DNA of 64,000 bases from Ischnura elegans (lineage: Eukaryota; Arthropoda; Insecta; Odonata; Coenagrionidae): NCBI RefSeq assembly GCF_921293095.1, contig NC_060248.1, forward strand, positions 18,184,744 through 18,248,743. Reading direction: 5' to 3'. The notes beneath the pieces are model-generated. The model was not told the origin of the DNA. It saw only the letters and a list, made by a program, of their open reading frames with translations, and searched no databases. Positions 55,090 through 64,000 of this stretch are shown here, piece by piece (positions within the stretch are counted from its first letter, which is position 1; the number at the start of each line of letters is the position of its first letter). A program made the position numbers and the translations under genes.

Positions 55090-56876
55090 ATAATCTTATC
55101 CATCCGCCGAGGCACGTTTCGGGAAACGACTCACTTGACAATTACAAGGCGTGTTTCAATGGGTAGAAAGTCGTTTTCGCTTCATGTGCTTCGCCGAATG
55201 GATACGAAGCCAATAACCTGGTGATTAATCCGGGAAGAATTCCGAAATATTATTAATTCATCGGGAGAAACTTAAACCGTACATTAATACACGTTTATAT
55301 AGCCTTCGTCCAAATCCTCATATCGCACTGCAACCGGTTAAAAGATTCATTATAGGATTTAGATGACACGTGGGGAGTGAAACGGAAGGAAGACCAACGA
55401 CACTTCATCAAAGCCAGCGAGAGTCATTGACGTCACGTAAATAGAGCACTTGTTGAGTCAAAAGCCGAGTGATTGAAAGCCTTCCGTTCACGCAAACGCA
55501 ACACACCATACAATACTGTAGTCGTTGCATAAGCACCAGGATAATTAATGACACGAATTAACTGTTTGCCAGCAACTACGAACTATCCACTCTGATGAGG
55601 TCTATTATTACCTCCATCAAAAAGATTCCACGGTATTAATTTAGAACCTGACATGGCATTCATGCAGTATCTATTTATCTCCTTTCAAGTGAACAGTCCT
55701 GAGAATGCTCAGAAAGCCTCCCAACGAAACGTCGTCATCCACCGTGCAGGCCTTAACCAGGAGGAGTACCCGAGAAGAAGAGACCTTAAGAAGACGCGTC
55801 ACTCCAGCTCCTCCGGGCGCAAATTTCTTCATTTCGAGACCATTTACTCGCTTTAAGGCTCAGTTGTCATGGAGTGGATCCTTGTAGAGATTTGTCTGCA
55901 TCCCAAACTGGAGATGTCTCCTGGGTGCGGCAAATCACCCGTGGTTACGGGATCTCAGAGTGTGGAAGCGACTCTTGTCTCCGAGCGTAAGCCATTGGCA
56001 TTTTGAGACCTCGGCGAGAGAGAGGCAAGAACAAAGAGGAGGAGGCTGGCGCCGCACAGTGGCCCATATTTGCTGACAAATGAGGCACGGCAACCAATAT
56101 AGACCAAAGAAAAGTATGTGAAGGTCTCTGGTTACGAATTAAGCCTCAGAAAAAATTAAGATATTGTCGAACTCTATAAATCTGAAATCGCGTCCCTAGC
56201 CTCTCGAAATATTGTTGACCTGGAAAGTTTATCCAGCTTAGAATATTTGTCATTGAATTATTTTTATTGCAAAAAATGCAGCTTGATGAATGTCGAGTAC
56301 GATGATTATGATTTTCTGAAATGGCAATATCGGCTATACACTGCAAAACCCTTGTTCTAAGTTTCTTCCAAGGGCTGCACGCAAATTATAACATAGGCAG
56401 GTGAAGGATTGGAGGTTTCCTTCATTTTCAAGTATGACTTCCGCCTGTAAAAACTAATGTGCCAAATACAACGTGCACTTTCAAACTTAAAGTGCGGAGA
56501 ATTACCTAACTTAATTGATGTTGGCAAAGAATGACTTGGGTGAAACCGTTCGGCCTTCTTTTCCAACTTGTGTGGTATTCTGACACTCGGAACACCGGAG
56601 GTTTTTCTGTCAGAATTATCTCTACTGCTAACTCGTGCCGGAATTCTACAACTCGATGGAGAATTCTCTAGCGCCCAAACGGATGAGGACCTTCCAAGAG
56701 AAAAATACACACGAAGGAGTCAAGGAACGAACTCGTTCGACATCGCAATTTTATGATGTCATTGGATTCATGGCAAAAACGGGCTAGTGGAGTGAATTAT
56801 GACTTTCATCTCCATGGGAAGATTCACACTCAGTTCATGTGGTATTTAATCTGAAGGAGCCCGACGATGCCTGCGG
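55090..56876. other. no recognisable gene
   Basis: Mixed composition. A lone GCGCCGCACAGTGG at about 56049 recalls the Transib-like terminus and its flank, but no partner end is seen. Confidence 0.4.
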
Positions 56877-56884
56877 GGTAGTGG

Positions 56885-57330
56885 CAGGGCCGGACTTAAG
56901 ATGTGGGTGGCCCATTTTGGTGGTAGGGCCACATTTTCAAGGCGTTGCACTTTGTAACGTAAGAACAGGAGAGGCAAGTCACACGATTTTCAGCTAATTT
57001 ATCAACAGCATATCGGACTGAGCTCTTCATCTTCTTAAATACACAAAAAGCTGCCCGCGCAACTCGTGTTTCCGTCGACACCGCTTGGCGTTCCACTGAA
57101 CGCGTTCAGAGCAACATTGATAACGCCAACGGATTAAGTGTTTTTTATCAGCAGCTTTAACCACTCATGAACGTCAATGTTGACGACTGCATGTCAACCA
57201 AATACAACCCAGCTTCACTTTGAATCCCCATGTACATGATGTTTTTTCCGATTTTGTAAGATTTACTACTATACTGGCGGAAGACTCATGTTTGGTGGGT
57301 GTCTCAGGGCCCCCCTACGGTACGGCCCTG
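56885..57330. mobile_element. hAT-type MITE (CAGGGCCG ends)
   Basis: 446 bp. Ends CAGGGCCGGAC and (inverted) CAGGGCCGTAC; flanking 8-mers GGTAGTGG (56877-56884) and GGTAGAGG (57331-57338) agree at 7 of 8. No clear coding. Confidence 0.75.
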
Positions 57331-57338
57331 GGTAGAGG

Positions 57339-60300
57339 ATTGTGTAAGAAGGATATGGGATGGAAGTTATGGGCCAACTCAGACGCATAAGTTACGTCGG
57401 ATGTGGATCACAATTCACTTGAATGAGTCTATCGCGAAATGGTCGACCTTCGATCACTACCTCTTTGAACTCGCTTGATGTTGATCTTTTAAAAAGTCCT
57501 ATTCCGGCATGTTAAACGAACCACATGAAAAAGAACTAATCACAGCTTAAATTAATGTCCATTCAATGAAGTCATTGTCCATTCCGAAAAGCGTTCGTCA
57601 TAACGAATAATACCATAAAAAAGATGGCATTGAAATGGGCGCAGCAAGTCACGTGGTCTCCCTTCGCAAGTCTCGTAATTCGATGAATCGACAAGATTTT
57701 CTCAACTCTGCAGCATCACTTATATTTGTTTAATTAACCGGGAATTTAAAAATGCCCTAAAATATTTAACTCACTCGCAAAGGATTGAGAAAAGAACTTC
57801 ACATGAGAAAAATTAAAACTTTGAGCCCCCTTTGAGAGACTATGGTCGTTTTTTTCCCTGACACAGGCGTCCGTGCTTCCGAAAATAGCTCATGCTTGCG
57901 TTCCCTAAGATAAGTCCTAATAAATATCCCTTCATTCCGAGTGACGCAAATGACCTCAGTATCCGGCCGTTTCCCCCAACTGCCGTATCTCAGCGGTCGA
58001 GCGAACTTTCAGACCAATCCTTACTTATTTATCTCTCAGCCTTCTTTTCTTCTTTATCAAGAATCAAAAGATTTACGCAAACTCATGAAAATTAACTAGG
58101 TATTCGCTCAGCAATATCGCCATCTTTATGCTAGATTCGTGTCCAAGTTTCTATAATCGCTTCGAAGGTTGTATTTTAAGATGTAGTACCTATATTATAA
58201 AAAAAGTAAAGTGTCGCAAAAATACTCGCCTAACATACAGAATCATTGACCTATAAATCCTATAGATGGACACAGCTAGGAATTTTCAGTTGAAGTGGTT
58301 ACAGTCAGACAGTGCAAGTAAAATAAATTTGCATTTGAAATGGACATAGATAAGTATTTCGAGAACTGAATAATCGCTACTCAGTACTCAATAATGAAAT
58401 ATGAAATAATCGGTCGTAATTGATACCGGGAAGTAATTGCACGGCCCACGTGTAATACTTAAATACCTTTCGGGACTTATTTCAGATGATGGAATTACGT
58501 CAAGATCAAACAAGCAATTTGGCTCGAAGATGCTGGATCTGAGCAGGAGGAGGCTGCATGACAACTGCAGTTTGCCCACGCTGTCTGAGCACGTGACTGA
58601 TTTCCAGCACGTAGGCATTTAGCGATGAATTTTTCTTCGGGCGTGCGATAGGGTGGTGAGCGGGTTTGCCTACATCGACATGTTTGTCGTCCATTGGATC
58701 GCATCGAAAAACCATACGTTTCATTAAATGAGCCGTTTATTTTCGTTTGCGTGATGCATATTTCCGAATATATGATGAATATTTCCGCATATTAATACTA
58801 TTAATAAACCTTTGGTTTTCATTGAAGGAGAATCATTCTATCTGTCCTGAGGCTTGGCAGCCACACTAATCCTGCAACTGTGTTTTTTCTTCGCCAAGAA
58901 TATAAAGCTGAAAATGCAATCAAATAGTCAGCATGCAAAGCAATCCTTTAAAATTATTAAACGCCCTAAAGCGTATCACCATATATATTTTGAATGATAG
59001 AAGGTTAATTTTTTTGTAAATTTGGTTTCCATGAGAATTTGATTGGTTCTGACTGAATATTTTATCTTCACGGAAGCATGTAAAAAATTACGTCATGCTG
59101 ATTTTTATTGTAAAATTTATTTACCAAAAAAACGTATCTCATTTATTGAACTCGCGGGAATTTTGGTGGTCTTGGTGTTTAACTGCTTGGTGTCTTCAAG
59201 GCGTTTAATTTTTATTGTATATTTTGTTTAATTTTCTGTTACGTGGGTTTCATGGACTATATATGCTTTCATTTATATCTAAAATTGTTTAAATTTTTTA
59301 TTAGATTTATCAGTAGCGAAATCATGGATGAGAATACATTCTGGCAGCAATTGTTTAAACGCCTTACTTGTTTTTAAATATTGGTTATAGAACACCATAT
59401 GGGCAATATTCGATGATCTGCAAGTGTACTGTATATGCTTTTCAATGCTCCATTTCATGCTTTGAATATTTCCGTGTATTAATCTGTAAATGTTGTTGAG
59501 TTGAGATTCATTTTTGCTTTATTATCTTCAACGTGATCCGGGGACAGACATAATGAAATGTGGTTAGAACGAAGAGTAGGCGAGCCCCTGCTCTAAAGGT
59601 TACCTCAGCGGGTGCATCACGGGTAGTCCCCACAAGGAAAAATATCGGGTGGGGAAAGAGGGAGGGGGGGGGGCTGAAACCCCCCCTGCGGCTACATGCC
59701 TCCCGGTGGGCGAAAATTTTCATCTGCTTTGTGACGCATCTACTGACAAGAGTTATAGTCGAACGATCGGATGAAGGTTACCATTGGTGAGGCGTCGGAA
59801 AAATACGACCGTTCATGAGCGAAGAGCGGCTGCGATGAGACGCAAATGATCCGTTCACTTGAAATGTGAAATGAGGTGATTCTTCGACAGGAGCCACAAA
59901 ACACTCGTCTCACCACATAAGTAAAGTGTACTATTAAGCTTATATCAGTCCCCGAGGGTTGCGAACTGTGCCGAAATAATGTTTTTCGACCGATTTTTCA
60001 AATACAAGTCTTGAAGTTATTGGAGAGAGGTCAAAATGAGTATGTTTTTAATAAGGCATTCCCCTCGTCAACCCAATCAATTGCTCTATCTGGACAAAAT
60101 CATGAGGAAATCACCCAAACTGCTCCATAGAAAGATCCGAGTGCAATTATTGAGACGGAAGATTGGTATTGTGTGTGTTTTACATCCATTATAGCCATCT
60201 ATGCACTAATGTGCAGCTTTTTATCATCGTATTTCCATAATATTAATATCTTGAATGAAATTATTACTCCTTTGGTCATTCACTATTGCGTGAGATTTTC

Positions 60301-62364
60301 CATATTTTCTTCTCTGCTCAGAATGTTTTTATTGTTACCAATTGTTTTCGTTTTTTCAATATTTTATTCACATAATTAACTTCCATTGTATCTTTTGATA
60401 GACTTTTTCCCTCTATTCATGTTATTGTTTGTTGTAAATTAAATTATTATGTTTTTATTGCTCAACGGCCAAAAAAGTCCACGTTTAAAATGAGAATTGA
60501 ATTATCGAGGACCTTGAATACGCTATTTTATTCCCGAGCGATATCAAATGTTTTATTTACGATTTTTAAATTGAGATAAATCAGATATGGCTTATGGGGT
60601 GCTGTTTATGCATTAAGCTTCTTAGATTTATTTTTGGCTCAATGGAATAAATTATTTTTAATACAAGAGCAATATAGTATAATGACATTCTTTTGGACGT
60701 AGAATTTTCAAAAACGCATACGATAAGGGCCGGAAAAATAACTATAATATATTTTAATAATCTAATTTGAATATTACACTTTAAACGGACATTTTCTGGT
60801 TGTATGCTCGTGATAATGCTGTCGTGGATAACTTTTGAAATCTCCTGCAGACGCATCTCCCCGCTGGAGACACGCGCTGGATGCGTGAGCAGTGATTGGG
60901 ATCGTATTGACTTCCTTTGTGACGCAATCGAAGCCGATGGTGGTTGGGAAGCAGCCACGAATGTCACAACTCTGGAGAAAGGGTTCTTCCGTCGGCCACT
61001 TGATGCGCTGTCGCTCAAAGCGCATTTATGTGGGTTCACCAAAGACGACACTCGCGTCGCTATAAAATTTATTCCTGAAATTTATGTCCGAGTTTTGTAC
61101 ATTGAATTAATCATTAATAATTATAATTAAGCAGTTAAAAAATAAAGCAATTTTTAATAGCTATATTTTTTAATTGCTTAATATTTTATTGTTTTTTGTT
61201 GTTCTCCTTAGGGGAGAAGTCGATGTTTTGACTTGATTTCTGGGATGCGGTTAACATTGGACTCATAGGAAAGGTTTCTGCTTCCATATACGTAAATGCC
61301 TTTTTTAAATTTAATTCAGTTTCAAATCATTTATCTCAGTCCACGTGTTATTGTATTCAATAACAGCATTAACGCCATCGATGGTTTGAGTGATATTTTC
61401 TTGAGTTGAATGCTGGTTTATGTGGAAAAACATCGGGATTCAGAAGATAAGGTACTTTAGTATCATTAATCACGGTCGATTTTTATGAAACACCACAGAT
61501 TGTTTCTTGGAGAATAATACAGTGCTAGTGCCTGCGTGTTAAGGACGCCAATTTATTGCAATAACTATTGTAATAAGATGGTGATGAAAGAAAGCAAATT
61601 GACTCATATTCTGGACATTTCTCGTCAAGGATCACTAGATATTTATAGATTTAGTCAATATTTCAACTTTTCTCATTAGATTAGCGTAATTCATTCGACT
61701 TTATTTCCACATAAATACGCGTCTGAGTGATATCTAACGTTTCCAAGTTCAAGGAAGCCATTCTATGTGAACTATGAAATTCAAAGCTCATCCTCGCCAG
61801 TGCAAATACACTGGTACAAATACACTGAGAATGATTGGATTGCCCATCGCCTTGCAGCGGTCATCTTGGCATACGAGCCCAAAGCGGCGACGTCAATCCA
61901 GCCGATGGACTTGGGCCTCCACGTAGCCCCCCTGGCGTGCACTTTGACCCTAAGAAGAGGGGGTGGCCACCGCGTGATGCTGGATGCGAAGATGACAAGA
62001 TATTAGGTTGGCTCTTCGGTTATCTCTCGTCTCATTTGGACCCCAGTTGCAGTTGGAGACGGACAACGGCACGCCAACATACAATTCAAACCGAGGCACT
62101 GGTCTCACGGTCGATGGTGGAAAAAATATCTAGCTGAACAGACGTGGCATCGCACAAAAACTCAATTTATTCATTTTATCATTCTACCGATTGAGGTACG
62201 TGTAGCATTTAATAAATTAGCCTGTCCTTTCATTCCTACCAACTTGGAGTTCCGTTTTCAATTCACTAAAAGGCCCTTTGCCTTCCATTATATCTATGAA
62301 TTATATTCTCATCGTTTCCCTCCCTCGTTTATCCATCATTCCACCCTCTATAACACTGTTTTTA
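57339..62364. other. long stretch without recognisable gene
   Basis: Five kilobases with short frames only. Noted features: a G-rich/C-rich palindromic patch at 59664-59687, and a GC-rich frame patch at 61840-62110 that could be an exon, but no domain was recognised. Confidence 0.4.
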
Positions 62365-62640
62365 ACATCCCCTCCCAGCTAAGTACTCTCTCCAAGCATA
62401 CATTCTGTCTCCTCCGTATCTCATCTATAAGCTGCCTCTCCTCACCCACCATGTCCTGCACTTCGTCGTTCCTCCTCTTCGTCCACTTCACCTTATCCAT
62501 TATTCTCCATACTCACATCCCATACGCCTCCAGTCTTCTCTCGTCCTCCTTCCAAAGTGTCCACGCTTCCGCACCGTAGAGAGCTAACCTCCCGATCAGA
62601 TTCTTCACCACTCTTTTCTTTAAATTTTTCATATCGAACC
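62365..62640 (-). pseudogene. RTE-type LINE, C-terminal fragment
   Basis: The minus strand reads ALYGAEAWTLWKEDERRLEA, stop, VWRIMDKVKWTKRRNDE, VGEERQLIDEIRRRQN. This matches the region after the RT domain in RTE-like LINE proteins. One stop is visible; the copy is truncated on both sides. Confidence 0.75.
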
Positions 62641-63503
62641 TCCGTTATTGGTCGATCCATTTGGTGCGATGTTCGTGACAATTTTCATGCTCCATGAAGT
62701 AAATCTTCCTCACTCTATTCTACGAATGAAATTCGGTTTCTAAGTGACAGAAATGAAATGCCCAAGGTTCTTGAGTGGGTAATCTACCCTAGGATTGGAA
62801 CTAGCATTCACGTGTAGAGTACGTCATATTTCCGACGCAAAATACAATTCATTTTCTTATTGAATAGTACTTATTTTTGGCGATTTCATGGTGTATAACA
62901 ATACGATTTAGTGCATGGTTACGTGACTATATGTCGATGATATACATCATAAAATCGTAGCTGGGACGCAAAGGGGTTTACTAGTCGATGAAACGAAAGC
63001 ATTAGCTATTATACTTTCTTTCCCTCCACCTCCTTAGCTATCCCCGGAAAAGATTTCTTTGATTATGAAGGGAACAATCTTAACGCTGAAATCCAAGAGA
63101 GGATAATTTCTGCATGCTGGAATAAAATAAACTGAACTCCCAAGAATGTGTTCATAATTGAAGAATATATTGTTGAGACCACATTTTTATTGGGATCTCC
63201 TCTTAAACGAAGAAAAAATTCTGAGCTCCAATTTTGGAAGGGCATGATCTTAAATCAAGTGGGTTTCTCTCGATTGAAGAAATTCTTTTTATCAGCAACG
63301 TTGAAGACAAGCCGCGGAGCGACCATGTGGCCATAGATTCTGGAGCAGCAGGGAGAAAATTTAAACTTACCGGAAATGAAATAGATCTTAAACTTTGCAG
63401 TGGTTCGAATAGTGACTTATTAACACTCGCTTCCTTTCCCAACTCCTCTCCAAGGTTCTGCGGCTGAGTGAATGACCAAGGTTGGCAAGCGGCTGAAAAC
63501 ACA
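62641..63503. other. no recognisable gene
   Basis: AT-rich; the last part may be the promoter or 5' UTR of the putative exon at 63504. Confidence 0.35.
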
Positions 63504-63663
63504 ATGGAGACGAGTTTGATAGTAGCAGTGGTGCTTGGATGGGTGATCGGCCAATCGCAGGCAGGGATGCAAAATACCGTTAAGACGTCACTACTTCTTG
63601 GACCCGTTGCTGAAACCAAAGAGGTGCCGATACTGGTGGACAGCTCCGGTGAAATGGGATTAG
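63504..63663 (+). CDS. putative first coding exon with signal peptide
   Basis: ATG in a good context (ACAATGG) starts METSLIVAVVLGWVIGQSQA, which has the charge, hydrophobic core and A-x-A-like end of a secretion signal, followed by GMQNTVKTSLLLGPVAETKE. The exon ends at a good donor (TTAG|GTATGA) after 53 codons in phase 1. I do not recognise the protein, and the rest would lie beyond the window. No competing frame on the other strand is more convincing. Confidence 0.4.
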
Positions 63664-64000
63664 GTATGATACTTGATAAGGCATTTCTAAAGATATTTTT
63701 GGCAAAAGGTATTATTAAACTAATTCTATGCTATTGAATCCAAGTTAGATAGTTGCAAAGCCGGATTTAGGGGCCTAAATCTGGAAAAACTAAAAGGCGG
63801 CCAAGATGGCGAAGATTTATATCAAGGAATCTGGATTCTCGATTTCGGTAGGAGATAATGGCTCATGCAGATATTCTTTCCAATTCGAACCATTCAATAA
63901 TGTACCCTCCAGTTGCACGAATCAATTTCACCGCCTCAATCAGTCCTTGAGGGGCCAAATTCAAAATGGTGGTAATTTTGAAAAAAATGTTGACATAAAA
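63664..64000 (+). other. possible intron start, no further gene seen
   Basis: If the exon above is real, this is its first intron. No second exon is visible before the window ends. Confidence 0.3.

Noticed and set aside
59664-59687. G-rich/C-rich palindrome as a terminator or quadruplex
   Set aside because: Short low-complexity patch; similar G or C runs occur at several MITE ends here.
60581-61130. frames on both strands around 60.6-61.1 kb
   Set aside because: Overlapping frames on opposite strands with no family pattern; not distinguishable from chance.
61767-62137. overlapping GC-rich + strand frames
   Set aside because: Possible exon, but two competing frames, no domain and no clear splice sites.

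Overview
The window looks like transposon-dense, non-coding-rich DNA from a metazoan, most likely an arthropod (probably an insect). The evidence is a spliced gene with GT..AG intron boundaries that I recognise as the C9orf85 (DUF2039) homologue, Gypsy elements whose primer-binding sites match the 3' ends of animal tRNA-Ser genes, Penelope-like elements, RTE-type LINEs, a tRNA-derived SINE, and a wide range of hAT, Harbinger, pogo-like and Transib-like DNA transposons. The species cannot be read from the sequence. Only one complete host gene is visible (8376-9182, + strand). A possible signal-peptide first exon lies at 63504-63663.

Layout. 742-6033: a complete Gypsy retrotransposon on the minus strand with two identical 193-bp LTRs, a 4-bp target duplication, a tRNA-Ser primer site, a polypurine tract, uninterrupted gag and pol, and a GGGAAAC slippery site with a strong hairpin for -1 frameshifting. 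6.2-7.7 kb: 11-bp-phased repeat arrays around a Penelope-like endonuclease remnant and a hammerhead-ribozyme-like motif. 8.4-9.2 kb: C9orf85 homologue. 10.0-12.3 kb: LINE with endonuclease and partial RT. 12.7-13.5 kb: hAT-type MITE. 15.6-17.1 kb: GTTC-array elements. 18.2-23.3 kb: a hAT MITE, then a 4.36-kb hAT element whose damaged transposase gene was hit by its own deletion derivative. 23.7-25.7 kb: a second GTTC-array element. 25.8-30.3 kb: LINE pieces, one split by a pogo-like element, plus a second Penelope remnant with a hammerhead-like core. 30.5-31.3 kb: two MITEs of one hAT family. 31.4-34.1 kb: decayed Gypsy element of the FQDD type. 34.1-35.2 kb: a third GTTC-array element. 35.3-38.2 kb: an unidentified broken coding region split by two abutting TAA-duplicating Harbinger-type elements. 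38.4-39.8 kb: a 190-bp satellite holding a MITE. 39.8-45.2 kb: about 2-kb tandem duplication interrupted by a 2.2-kb terminal-inverted-repeat element. 46.4-48.3 kb: Transib-like element with 246-bp inverted repeats starting CACAGTG. 50.6-64 kb: hAT MITEs, a segmental duplication, a SINE, a LINE tail and long featureless stretches.

How the parts relate. There is no operon-like cooperation. The main structure is nested insertion: relative ages can be read from interruption order and target duplications. The youngest-looking elements are the minus-strand Gypsy element and the Transib-like element, because their repeats are nearly or wholly identical. The least explained pattern is a group of elements that carry arrays of short motifs spaced exactly 11 bp apart, with different motif sequences in different elements.
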